A stretch of 64,000 nucleotides of DNA from Thermotoga petrophila RKU-1. Its GTDB lineage: Bacteria > Thermotogota > Thermotogae > Thermotogales > Thermotogaceae. The DNA lies in contig NC_009486.1 of NCBI RefSeq assembly GCF_000016785.1, forward strand, positions 558,001-622,000. The letters are read 5' to 3'. Positions within the stretch are counted from its first letter, which is position 1; every line of letters starts with the position of its first letter. Under the pieces are notes generated by a model. That model did not search any database and had not been told where the DNA came from. It was given only the letters and a program-made list of their open reading frames with translations. Below are positions 8,269-16,959 of this stretch, piece after piece. The position numbers and the translations under genes are program-made.

Positions 8269-8969
8269 AAAAGGTGATGGAGCTTGTCGATGTGTGGAAA
8301 ATATATGACCTGGGTGAGGTGAAGGTCGAGGCTCTTCGTGGTGTTTCTTTCGAGGTGTTCGAAGGAGAATACGTGATCATAATAGGACCATCTGGAAGCG
8401 GAAAGTCTACACTCCTTCACATTCTTGGATGTCTCGATCGTCCTACAAAGGGAAAGGTACTCATAGAAGGAGAAGAGGTTTCGAGGATGGGTGATCGAAG
8501 GCTCGCGCAGGTTAGAAACAGGAAAATAGGCTTTGTCTTTCAGAGTTACAACCTTCTTCCCCGTCTCACCGCTTTGGAAAATGTGGAGCTTCCAATGATC
8601 TACGCGGGTGTACCGGCGAAGGAGAGAAAAAGGAGGGCAAAAGAGCTTCTGGAATTGGTCGGTCTGGGAGACAGACTCCATCACCGGCCGAATCAGCTTT
8701 CAGGAGGTCAGCAACAAAGAGTTGCGATAGCGAGGGCTCTGGCAAACGATCCTGTCTTCATCCTCGCAGACGAACCAACGGGAAATCTGGACACAAAAAC
8801 TGGCGAAGAGATACTGGAGCTGTTCAGAAAACTCCACGAGATGGGAAAAACGCTGGTTGTTGTGACTCACAACCTCGAGATGGTGGACGAAGGAACGTGC
8901 ATCGTGAGAATCAGAGATGGAAAAATCGAAGGTGTAGAACGTCGAGGTGTTGTGTATGGAGATACTTAA
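8265..8969 (+). CDS. ABC transporter ATP-binding protein (MacB/LolD type)
   Basis: A 234-residue ATPase with Walker A GPSGSGKST (about residues 43-51), Q-loop FVFQSYN, signature LSGGQQQRVAIARA, Walker B FILADEPTGNLD and the switch histidine in VVTHN. The EPTGNLDT and YNLLPRLTALENVELP sequences are those of the LolD/MacB subgroup, which works with FtsX-like permeases as a mechanotransmitter. The start overlaps the fusion-protein stop by 4 nt and the permease begins inside its 3' end, so a stoichiometric complex is expected. The substrate is unknown (peptide, lipid or drug). Confidence 0.93.
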   Translation: MKKVMELVDVWKIYDLGEVKVEALRGVSFEVFEGEYVIIIGPSGSGKSTLLHILGCLDRPTKGKVLIEGEEVSRMGDRRLAQVRNRKIGFVFQSYNLLPRLTALENVELPMIYAGVPAKERKRRAKELLELVGLGDRLHHRPNQLSGGQQQRVAIARALANDPVFILADEPTGNLDTKTGEEILELFRKLHEMGKTLVVVTHNLEMVDEGTCIVRIRDGKIEGVERRGVVYGDT

Positions 8970-10170
8970 AGAGGTTCTGAGATCACTTCTTGCCAACAAG
9001 ATGAGAACGTTTCTATCGATGCTCGGTATTGTGATCGGAGTGACCGCCGTTATCATGGTGATGTCTCTTGGGGCAGGTATGAAAGAAAGCGTGACAGAGA
9101 GGCTCACTTCGCTTGGATCGAACATCATCATGATCACACCTGGATTCACTGGAGGAAGAGGAGGTACGATCGCTCAATCGGTGGAATCGCTCGAGGAAGA
9201 CGATGTAGAAGATATCCTGAAGATGTGCCCGAGTGTTGACAAAGCGATCGGTCTTGTGAATGGAAGTTTCCTTGTTCAGTACAGAGAGACAAACACCAGA
9301 TCGAACGTGTACTCTGCACCAGCTGATATTTTCCACATTTTGAATCTGAAAGTCTCTTCTGGAAGGACCTTCTCCCAGGAGGACAACACTGCCAACGTCG
9401 CGATCATCGGACAAGAAGTGGCGTACAACCTGTTCGGAAACGAAAATCCTCTGGGCAAAAAGATTTACCTCGTTCAGGGAAATAGAAAACTCGTCTTTGA
9501 AATCATTGGAATCTTCGAAAGAACCGGTAGCATTCTCATGTTCAACCCAGACAACATGATTCTGATCCCCTATGAAACGGGAAAATTCAGGGTCTTCCAG
9601 ACACACGGAAAGGTTTCCATGATACTCGCAACAAGTAAATCTGCAGACGTTGCTCAAAGGGCAGTCATGGAGATAGATCACCTGCTCTACACAAAGTTTC
9701 ACGAGGAAGAAAGTTACTACAACATCATCAGTCAGCAAGCCATCTTGAACGTGGTCTCTGAGAGTGTGTCTATCATCAACCTTGTTCTCGTTGCAATCAC
9801 CGCTGTGTCGCTGATCGTTGGTGGTATCGGTATCATGAACATCATGCTCGTCTCTGTTGTTGAAAGAACCAGGGAAATAGGTATAAAGATGGCTATAGGA
9901 GCATCAAGACTCAGAATTCTTTTGGAGTTTCTTGTGGAAAGCGTTGTGATCACATTCGTTGCTGGTGCCATAGGTGTTGCTCTGGGTATCTTAGGTTCGA
10001 ACACGATAGTTAACACCTTTGGCAGTCAGTACGGATTGAAAGCCGTGATAGATCCGCTCTCTGTGATTGTTGCATTTGGAGTTTCGGCAAGCGTTGGATT
10101 GTTCTTTGGGTTCTATCCCGCATACAGGGCCTCCAGACTGAGTCCAATAGAAGCCCTGAGGTACGAGTAA
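8956..10170 (+). CDS. MacB-type ABC permease (FtsX domain)
   Basis: About 404 residues with the four-helix MacB layout. There is an N-terminal amphipathic helix and TM1 (MRTFLSMLGIVIGVTAVIMV), then a periplasmic MacB_PCD domain of about 210 residues. Three C-terminal helices form the FtsX domain (INLVLVAITAVSLIVGGIG with SVVERTREIGIKMAIGA, and ending in PAYRASRLSPIEALRYE). The frame opens at 8947, but ATG at 8956 sits 8 nt behind GAGGTG. It overlaps the ATPase by 14 nt. With the fusion protein and two OEP proteins it would make a tripartite efflux pump across the toga. It is the last gene of the operon and is followed by a terminator. Confidence 0.9.
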   Translation: MEILKEVLRSLLANKMRTFLSMLGIVIGVTAVIMVMSLGAGMKESVTERLTSLGSNIIMITPGFTGGRGGTIAQSVESLEEDDVEDILKMCPSVDKAIGLVNGSFLVQYRETNTRSNVYSAPADIFHILNLKVSSGRTFSQEDNTANVAIIGQEVAYNLFGNENPLGKKIYLVQGNRKLVFEIIGIFERTGSILMFNPDNMILIPYETGKFRVFQTHGKVSMILATSKSADVAQRAVMEIDHLLYTKFHEEESYYNIISQQAILNVVSESVSIINLVLVAITAVSLIVGGIGIMNIMLVSVVERTREIGIKMAIGASRLRILLEFLVESVVITFVAGAIGVALGILGSNTIVNTFGSQYGLKAVIDPLSVIVAFGVSASVGLFFGFYPAYRASRLSPIEALRYE

Positions 10171-10206
10171 TTTAACCGGATAGCGGAAACACAAAAACAA
10201 ACATTT

Positions 10207-10227
10207 GCCCCGAAAGGGGCATTTTTT
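10207..10227 (+). terminator. terminator of the efflux operon
   Basis: GCCCC GAAA GGGGC hairpin with a tetraloop followed by ATTTTTT, 37 nt after the permease stop and just before the distal end of the CRISPR array. It could also stop transcription arriving from the CRISPR side. Confidence 0.85.
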
Positions 10228-10239
10228 GTTTTGTATCAG

Positions 10240-10733
10240 ATTTCCATGCCTCTAAGGAAGTATTGAAACTTAAGATGTCTATACCGGGCATTCTACAAAA
10301 CAGCGTTTCCATACCTCTAAGGAATTATTGAAACGTTGAGACCATTCGTCAGGATTTTCGGGTGAATAGTGTTTCCATACCTCTAAGGAACTATTGAAAC
10401 GATGATGATGTAATTGTTCTTTCAGGTAGTAGATACGAGTTTCCATACCTCTAAGGAACTATTGAAACTATGTGTTTATCTCCTCATCTTGCATGTCTCT
10501 GTCAGTTTCCATACCTCTAAGGAACTATTGAAACATATCACACATTTCACTGTGTGTCAATAACGAAAAAGGTTTCCATACCTCTAAGGAACTATTGAAA
10601 CATTGCGAGAGATCAGAAATATTCTCCGCTTTGTAAAGTTTCCATACCTCTAAGGAACTATTGAAACTAAAGGATATGAGATACTCACTACTGAGAAATC
10701 ATTGTTTCCATACCTCTAAGGAACTATTGAAAC
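10240..10733 (-). CRISPR. CRISPR array, 8 repeats and 7 spacers
   Basis: A 30-bp repeat (plus-strand ends GTTTCCATACCTC and GAACTATTGAAAC) recurs at 10240, 10305, 10371, 10439, 10505, 10572, 10638 and 10704. Spacers are 35, 36, 38, 36, 37, 36 and 36 nt. Read on the minus strand the repeat starts GTTTCAATA and ends GTATGGAAAC, the form I know from Thermotoga. The leftmost copy has three substitutions and the second has one, marking the old, leader-distal end. A promoter lies just beyond the rightmost copy. Transcription is therefore leftward. No cas gene is present in the window, so the array depends on machinery elsewhere. Confidence 0.97.
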
Positions 10734-10751
10734 CCGTTGAGTTCAAGAGAA

Positions 10752-10780
10752 ATTATACCACAAACACACTCTGAAAGCAA
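10752..10780 (-). promoter_or_regulatory. promoter of the CRISPR transcript
   Basis: Minus-strand TTGCTT (10775-10780), exactly 17 bp, then TATAAT (10752-10757). Initiation is predicted near 10745, about 12 nt before the first repeat. This agrees with the direction inferred from repeat decay. Confidence 0.7.
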
Positions 10781-11069
10781 GATGTTTTTTGACCTTCCAT
10801 ATCCTCCCTTTCCATAAACCATTCTAACACACAAAAGAGCACCTTCAAGTACTGTTTGGAAAAATGGAATAATTGCATAGTCAAACAAGAAAAGAACACA
10901 AGCAAAAAACAGAAGATAAATTATATCAACCTACGTCAGGGCATTTTTAGGTGTTTCTGGTAAAAATCGATTAGTTCCATGTTTCACAAATAGATGAAAG
11001 AAGGTATTCCTCAGTGTGTTAGAAGTTAACTACTAATTTCTCGAATTCAAAGCACTTACACGTCATCGA
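10781..11069. other. AT-rich leader-side region of the array without genes
   Basis: I see no convincing ORF, RNA or repeat here. The part next to the promoter is probably CRISPR leader sequence used in spacer acquisition; the remainder is featureless AT-rich DNA. Confidence 0.4.
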
Positions 11070-11269
11070 TTACCACAAATTCTCTTCATATTGTCTCTTA
11101 ATATCATCCATTATTCCTTTTTTAACGCATAGCTTCCGGTACCACAAACCTGCATGAAATTTTTCGTTACCGGTAATTGCATACTCTGTATCGTTCTTCC
11201 AGTGCCAGATACACGCATCACCTACTTTGTGAATGATTGGAACTAACCTGGTTTGTATGCATAAAACAT
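11070..11269 (-). pseudogene. remnant of an unidentified gene
   Basis: The minus strand has a start-like ATG at 11269 reading MFYAYKPG before a stop at 11243-11245. Shifted by one base, an uninterrupted 56-codon frame from 11240 to TAA at 11070 contains HKVGDACIWHWKNDTEYAIT and ends KGIMDDIKRQYEENLW. The two parts join naturally if one base has been lost or gained near 11243. The composition looks like real protein, not random translation. There is no ribosome-binding site before the ATG and I do not recognise the family. A decayed accessory gene beside the CRISPR array is the simplest reading. Confidence 0.35.
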
Positions 11270-11356
11270 AATATGTTAAAACAAATATATTTCACACTAA
11301 CACAAAAGCAAAGAACAGAGTGGTAAAATTTTTCAAAATTCTTGGGGAGGAAGATG

Positions 11357-11959
11357 ATGATTTCCATATTCTTCGGGAGTTTCCTTGTGGGGCTTTCCGG
11401 TGCGGTCGCACCGGGCCCTCTAATGATGATAGCCATATCCCAGAGTGCAAAAGGTTGGAAAAACTCTATAAAACTGATATCCGGCCACGTTGTTCTGGAA
11501 GCTTTTCTTGTTCTCCTGCTGGTTCTTGGCTTTCAATGGGTCCTGAAATCTCCGCTTGTGACAAAAGTGATAGGTCTTCTTGGAGGATCTTTCCTTGCTT
11601 TCATGGGGATTTCTCAGCTAACAGCCATCAAAGGTGAGATCTCACAGGTAGAAAAAAACGATCTGAAAATCCCCCTTCCCATCACAGGAGCTCTCGTTTC
11701 ACTGTCCAACCCGTACTTTCTTCTTTGGTGGATGTCCGTCGGCAGCGCTTTCCTTGTCAAAGCGCAGACATCGTTTCTGGCTGGGGTTACTGCCTTCTAC
11801 TTCGGCCACATTCTCTCAGACATTCTCTGGTACTCTCTGATAGGTGTCTTTGGAAACACCATATTGAAATCCTCACGGATCTATAAAATAGTGATGGCCG
11901 TGACCGGTCTGTTCCTCATCGGTTTTGGTCTTTTCTTCGTGCTTGATTCTTTCAGGTGA
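11357..11959 (+). CDS. LysE/RhtB-family amino-acid exporter
   Basis: A 200-residue inner-membrane protein with about six hydrophobic helices. It carries the family's N-terminal GxSxxxxPGP motif (GLSGAVAPGPLMMIAISQSAKG) and the central SNPYFLLWW helix. These transporters expel lysine, arginine, threonine or related metabolites. Two adjacent ATGs (11354, 11357) follow GGGGAGG; the second has better spacing (6 nt). Its 3' end overlaps that of convergent aroQ by 8 nt. Convergence with the aromatic operon gives no functional hint, and the substrate cannot be told. Confidence 0.82.
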   Translation: MISIFFGSFLVGLSGAVAPGPLMMIAISQSAKGWKNSIKLISGHVVLEAFLVLLLVLGFQWVLKSPLVTKVIGLLGGSFLAFMGISQLTAIKGEISQVEKNDLKIPLPITGALVSLSNPYFLLWWMSVGSAFLVKAQTSFLAGVTAFYFGHILSDILWYSLIGVFGNTILKSSRIYKIVMAVTGLFLIGFGLFFVLDSFR

Positions 11960-12386
11960 GTTCTTCCAGTTTCTTTTTTATGTACTCCAGAGCCAGAAGG
12001 TAACCGTACACACCAAGTCCGCTTATCTGACCGTCGCACACCTCAGCCGTAACGCTCCTTCTTCTGAACTCTTCCCTCCTGTGTATGTTCGATATGTGAA
12101 CCTCCACCTTCGGCACCTTCACGATCTCCAGGGCATCCCTTATGGCGTAGCTGTAGTGGGTGAAAGCCCCCGGGTTTATCACAAGACCATCGAAATCGAG
12201 CCTGTGCAGTCTATCCAAAATTTCTCCCTCGTGGTTCGACTGAAAGACCTCCACTTCCACATCGTTTTTCCTTCCCCAATCTTCTATCATCTTCACAAGA
12301 TCCTCATGAGAAAAGTTTCCATAGATGTTTTTGTCTCTTTTTCCGAGCATGTTCAAGTTGGGTCCGTTCACCACGAGTACTTTCAA
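11952..12386 (-). CDS. aroQ: 3-dehydroquinate dehydratase, type II
   Basis: The 144-residue type II dehydroquinase converts 3-dehydroquinate to 3-dehydroshikimate (shikimate step 3). Visible signatures are NGPNLNMLGKRDKNIYG at the N-terminus with the catalytic Tyr in NIYG, NPGAFTHYSYAIRDAL and the catalytic His in EVHISNIHRRE. Type II enzymes are cytosolic dodecamers of about this length. It is the last gene of the aromatic operon, and its ATG overlaps the aroKB stop by 4 nt. Confidence 0.95.
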   Translation of the reverse strand: MKVLVVNGPNLNMLGKRDKNIYGNFSHEDLVKMIEDWGRKNDVEVEVFQSNHEGEILDRLHRLDFDGLVINPGAFTHYSYAIRDALEIVKVPKVEVHISNIHRREEFRRRSVTAEVCDGQISGLGVYGYLLALEYIKKKLEELT

Positions 12387-13861
12387 TCTACCACCTCCAA
12401 AAGTTCGAGCGGATCGACCTCTAAGAATTCGATCTTTCCGATTTCTTTCACGTAAGGAAGCCTAACTCTGGAACCTTTCAGGATCTTCTTGTCGTTCAGA
12501 ATGAGATTTCTGGCTTTCTCAACATCGACGGATGGAACAGGAATTGGTACGATCTGTTTGACCTTTTCTACGATCCATCTCATGGTTTCCTTAGGCACTA
12601 TTCCCTTTCTGTACAGGTACATCGTCTCTTTTTCGATGCCCCACGCTACCGCTATACCGTGAGGTACCCCTTCCAGCATCTCGTACACATGACCGAGCGT
12701 GTGTCCCAGATTCAGGGCGTGTCTCAAACCCATGTCGTAGGGATCTTCCATTACTATCCTCGCTTTATCTTCGACGGAGATTTTTACCATCTCGCTGAGA
12801 ACTCTGAGATTTCTCTTCTCAATCTTCTCCGGCTCATCGAAGAGTTCTACCCCGCGACCCGATAGAATCGTCATCTTGAAGGCTTCCACGACTCCCTCTT
12901 CGAACCTGCCCTCATCCATCGAAAGCGTGACGGTGGGATCTATGATGACGTAGTCTGGCATTCTGAAAGTCCCAACGACGTTTTTCACTCCAGCGAAATC
13001 GATGGCATTCTTTCCACCAACGGAAGCGTCCACCTGAGCCAGAAGTGTTGTCGGATAGAAAGAAAGTCCCACTCCCCTTTTGAACGTGCTCGCCACAAAG
13101 CCAGTGAAGTCGGTGAGAGCACCTCCTCCGACACCCGCTATGGTCTTTCCCCTGGGAAAGTCCATCCTCACAAGTTCGTAGTACGCTCTGGAGACATGCT
13201 CCAGCGTCTTCACTTCCTCTCCATCCGGAAAAAGAAGCCGATTCTCTGGAAGGTACCTTCCGTATATCTTCTCCACCCTCTCCGTGGTGAAAACCAGCTC
13301 TTCGTTCCTCACCCTCTTGAAACCACCGAGGATGATCTTCACCAGGTGTGGTTTTTCTATCGTTGAGATTTCTTTCTCGTCCAGAGCCTCCAGCACAACG
13401 AGTGCGGTTGTTTCCCACTCGTTCAACTTGGAGGTGTCGATCCCTCTAAACTCCGTGTAGAACTGTTTTCTCCTTTCCCAGATCTCTCGTATTCTCTCTT
13501 TTCCTTCTCTCAGAAGAGGCCTGTTCTCTGTTGTTACTCTTTCCATCAACACTTCAGGGGGAGCGTAGAGAAAGAGAGTCTTCTCTTTCTTCAAAAGCTC
13601 CCTGTTCTCTGGATCGATCACAACACCTCCACCCGTTGCCACGACCACGTTGTCTCTTTCCACAAGTTCCCTAAGAAGTTCTTTCTCTTTCAATCGGAAG
13701 TACTCTTCACCGTCTTCTTCGAAAATCCTTCGAACTCTTCTTCCCTCTCTTCTTTCTATCTCTTCGTCCATATCTATGAACTGAAGGTCGAGCACCTCGG
13801 AAACCCTTTTACCGATCGTACTCTTTCCAGAACCCATCATCCCAACGAGGAAGATTCTCAT
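12383..13861 (-). CDS. aroKB: fused shikimate kinase - 3-dehydroquinate synthase
   Basis: A 492-residue bifunctional protein. Residues 1-160 are a shikimate kinase: Walker A GMMGSGKST at 7-15, shikimate-binding DMDEEIERREGR, GGGVV and the R-rich lid ENRPLL. The rest is an NAD- and metal-dependent dehydroquinate synthase with the GVGGGALTDFTGFVASTFKRG core, QVDASVGGKNAID, and metal-ligand histidines in HALNLGHTLGH. It thus carries steps 2 and 5 of the pathway, order kinase then synthase. The start has GGAGG 7 nt upstream. It lies inside the 3' end of aroC, an overlap of 53 nt. This fusion is known from Thermotoga; it is rare elsewhere. Confidence 0.95.
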   Translation of the reverse strand: MRIFLVGMMGSGKSTIGKRVSEVLDLQFIDMDEEIERREGRRVRRIFEEDGEEYFRLKEKELLRELVERDNVVVATGGGVVIDPENRELLKKEKTLFLYAPPEVLMERVTTENRPLLREGKERIREIWERRKQFYTEFRGIDTSKLNEWETTALVVLEALDEKEISTIEKPHLVKIILGGFKRVRNEELVFTTERVEKIYGRYLPENRLLFPDGEEVKTLEHVSRAYYELVRMDFPRGKTIAGVGGGALTDFTGFVASTFKRGVGLSFYPTTLLAQVDASVGGKNAIDFAGVKNVVGTFRMPDYVIIDPTVTLSMDEGRFEEGVVEAFKMTILSGRGVELFDEPEKIEKRNLRVLSEMVKISVEDKARIVMEDPYDMGLRHALNLGHTLGHVYEMLEGVPHGIAVAWGIEKETMYLYRKGIVPKETMRWIVEKVKQIVPIPVPSVDVEKARNLILNDKKILKGSRVRLPYVKEIGKIEFLEVDPLELLEVVD

Positions 13862-14939
13862 TCCCGAACCTCCTTTTCAGGTCGTCGATGTTTCCATCGC
13901 CCAGGTGTTCGAGCAAGGCGTCCGAAATCACCACAGCGAGCGCGGCTTCACACACGACGGAAGCGGGAGGAACGGCCGTCACGTCAGATCTCACGTACGG
14001 TGTTTTCGCCGGTTCCATTGTTCTCAAATCAACGGAGTTCAACGGCTTTCCTGTGGTAGGAATGGGTTTCACGAAGACGTTCACCCACACGTCTTCTCCG
14101 TTGGTGATGCCCCCTTCTATTCCTCCCAGATTGTTTGTTCTTCTCTTTATCCTGCCGTCTTCCAGTTCGAACTCATCCAGATAGTCAAAGCCGTACCACA
14201 TCTCTTCACTTCCAATCACCACTCCCTTCACAGCGGGAATGGCAAAAAAGAGGGAACCTATCTTCGAGTCGAGCTTTTTGAAAAGATCGGAGTAGCTCCC
14301 GATGCCTGCCGGGACACCTCTTGCAATGACCTTCACCTTGCCGCCGAGGGTGTTTCCCTCTTCTTTCGCCCTGTCGATCTCGGAGATCATTCCTTCCGTT
14401 GCCTCTGGATCTGGACAGAAAACGGCCGATTCGTCCCTCTTTCTTCTCAACTCCTCAAAATTGTCTGGGATATTCTTCGCTTCCACGTTTCCAAGTCTTG
14501 TGACAAACCCGAGAACATCTATGTTGAACTCTCTGAGGAGACTCTTCAGAAGAGCACCCGCCGCCGTGAGAGCCACCGTCCATCTGGCACTGGATCGTTC
14601 CACGTAGACGTTCAGATCCGGCAGTTTGTACTTCACAAAGGCAGCGTAATCTATGTGACCCGGTCTCGGCACGCTTCGAACGTCTTTCACCGGGTTGCCC
14701 GCTTTGTTTGGAACGAGAATCGTCACCGGTGCTCCCGTTGTGATACCTCCCCACACTCCGGAGACGATCTCGAAGGCATCTTCTTCCATGCTCATCCTCT
14801 TTCCTCTACCGTAGCAATTTCTTCTCCTGAAAAGCTCTCTTCTTATGATTTCTTCGTCGATCTTCAAACCCGCAGGAATCCCTTCCAAAACCGCTATCAT
14901 GTACTTTCCGTGGGAATCTCCCGCTATTGTGAGCCTCAT
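13809..14939 (-). CDS. aroC: chorismate synthase
   Basis: The 376-residue enzyme makes chorismate from EPSP using reduced FMN, the last common step to Phe, Tyr and Trp. Family signatures are present: GDSHGKYM at the N-terminus, RSVPRPGHIDYA, RSSARWTVALTAAGALLK and the later GGIEGGITNGEDVWV (usually GGISGG) with FVKPIPTT. Its first codon overlaps aroE by 4 nt and its last 53 nt are shared in another frame with aroKB. The overlap means the C-terminal 17 residues are constrained by two genes. Confidence 0.95.
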   Translation of the reverse strand: MRLTIAGDSHGKYMIAVLEGIPAGLKIDEEIIRRELFRRRNCYGRGKRMSMEEDAFEIVSGVWGGITTGAPVTILVPNKAGNPVKDVRSVPRPGHIDYAAFVKYKLPDLNVYVERSSARWTVALTAAGALLKSLLREFNIDVLGFVTRLGNVEAKNIPDNFEELRRKRDESAVFCPDPEATEGMISEIDRAKEEGNTLGGKVKVIARGVPAGIGSYSDLFKKLDSKIGSLFFAIPAVKGVVIGSEEMWYGFDYLDEFELEDGRIKRRTNNLGGIEGGITNGEDVWVNVFVKPIPTTGKPLNSVDLRTMEPAKTPYVRSDVTAVPPASVVCEAALAVVISDALLEHLGDGNIDDLKRRFGNENLPRWDDGFWKEYDR

Positions 14940-15697
14940 CTCAGTACCTCCTCGAACACTTCTTTGAACGATCTTTCATCGTAGATTCCCCATATTTTGA
15001 GATTCTCCATCGCCTGATAGTAAAACATGAGGTTTCCCTTTACAACGTGTTCCACTCCCAATCTCTTCGCATCAGAAACGAGAGGAGTCTCAAAGTACAC
15101 CACGTCGTAAACAAGATACAGACCTTTCAAAGAAGCTTCGGAAACGGTCAGTTTCTCTCCCTTCATTCCAACGGAAGTGGTGTTGAAGAGACTCTTCGCC
15201 TTTTTCACAACCTCGTCGAGCTGATCGAGAGAGAAAATTTTCACAGGAAAATCGAGAGCCTTCGCCCTTTCGATCGTTCTGTTCACCACCCAGATGTCTT
15301 TCACGCCCATCTGGAGGAGAGCGTAGATCACAGCACGTGCGGCTCCGCCCGCTCCCACAACGACAACGGGTTCTTTCACCTCTACACCCTCGAGCGATTT
15401 CACAACGCCAACCCAGTCGGTGTTGTATCCCTTTCCCCGAAAGACGCAGTTCACGGCTTTTATTCTCTGCGCATCTTCAGATGGTTCGACGTACCGCATC
15501 ACTCTTTCTTTGTGAGGAATTGTCGCGTTGAAACCATCGTATTCTTCGAGAATCCTTCTTATCTCCGTGTCGAAAGATTCAGGTGGTATCTCTTCCATAC
15601 CGTACGAGTGGTTCATTCCCGCCCTTTTGAAATACTCGTTGTAAAGCCTTGGTGATATGCTGTGACTCACCGGATACCCTATGATGCAGAATTTCAT
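14936..15697 (-). CDS. aroE: shikimate dehydrogenase
   Basis: The 253-residue NADPH-dependent enzyme reduces 3-dehydroshikimate to shikimate. The shikimate site is visible as [17 protein letters not shown] (residues 6-22), the catalytic Lys lies in [13 protein letters not shown], and the cofactor loop is [15 protein letters not shown], followed by NRTIERA. The open frame extends 19 codons upstream, but ATG at 15697 overlaps the aroA stop as ATGA and gives the standard N-terminus. Cytosolic; part of the aro operon. Confidence 0.95.
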
Positions 15698-16959
15698 GAT
15701 ATCACCACTCTCTCCAGCAGTTCGTAAAAGTTCGGGAAAGACACCGCCACGCATTCGTGATCTTTCACATCAACCCCCTCTTCACTCACGAGCCCTGCTA
15801 TGGAAAAGAGCATAGCCATTCTGTGGTCGCCTTCTGGATCCACCGATCCACCTTTTATGCTCTGCTTTCCAACGATCTTGAAACCATCTTTGAACTCTTC
15901 TATTTCGACACCGAGCCGTTTGAAGTTTTCCACCAGAACCCTTATCCTGTCGGATTCCTTCTTTCTCAACTCCTCCGCGTTTCTCACAACCGTTTCTCCT
16001 TCCGCAAAAACACCGAGAAGTGCCACAAGAGGCAGTTCATCTATCATGAGAGGTACGAGGTGTTCGGGAACAACCACACCTTTCAGGTTTGGAGATGTCT
16101 CAACCCTCACAGTTCCTATCGGTTCAAGATTTTCTTCCGTGATCTCCCACTCCAGGTTGGCTCCCATGAGTTTCATAACTTCGAGGAGTCCCGTTCGGGT
16201 GGGATTCAGGCCAACGTCCGTTACTGTGATTCGAGCGTTGGGATGAATGGCGCCGAGAACCACGAAGAAAGCAGCCGACGAGATATCACCAGGGACTTTC
16301 ATCGTGAAACCCCTGAAGGTAGCAGGCTCCAGAACCACACGTGTTCCCTCCACCTCGACGGGAACACCGAGGTTTTTGAGCATCCTTTCCGTGTGATCTC
16401 TGCTTTTTGCTGGTTCGATAACGATTGTTCGTCCGCTGGCTCTGAGCCCCGCCAGAAGAACCGCGCTCTTCACTTGAGCGCTCGCCACCGGTGTTTTATA
16501 GCTGATACCGGAAAGGTGATTTCCCTTGATAGCCATGGGAAGGTAGTTGTTCTGCCTCGCCATGAAACGCGCTCCCATCATCTCCAGAGGTTCGATCACT
16601 CTTCTCATCGGCCTTCTGGAAAGAGAAGAATCCCCGTAAAGCACTGTGAACATCTCGTATGAAGCAAGAACTCCACTCATCAACCTCGTGGTTGTTCCGG
16701 AGTTTCCACAGAAGAGAGGTTCTATTGGCTCAGCGAAGGGCTTCGGAAAGACCTTCATCTTTTCCCAATCGCCTTCAAAACGTGTACCGAGTTTTTCGAG
16801 AATATCGTGGGTTCTCTCTGTGTCGAGACACCTCAAGAGGTTGTACAGGGTGCTTTCCGTTTCCGCCAAAGCGGACAGAATGAGAGCCCTGTGAGTTATG
16901 GATTTGTCCGGAGGAACGCTCAGCACTCCTTCAACCTTCTTCGCCGGAAGTACCTTCAA
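15694..16959 (-). CDS. aroA: 3-phosphoshikimate 1-carboxyvinyltransferase (EPSP synthase)
   Basis: The 421-residue enzyme transfers enolpyruvyl from PEP to shikimate-3-phosphate. Recognisable elements are [17 protein letters not shown] near the start, [16 protein letters not shown] (the PEP-site loop), [14 protein letters not shown], the central [10 protein letters not shown], and KESDRIRVL plus DHRMAML near the end. The PEP loop reads GNSGTTTR instead of the GNAGTAMR of enteric enzymes, as in glyphosate-tolerant class II proteins; tolerance here is inference. It overlaps tyrA and aroE by 4 nt each. Confidence 0.95.
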
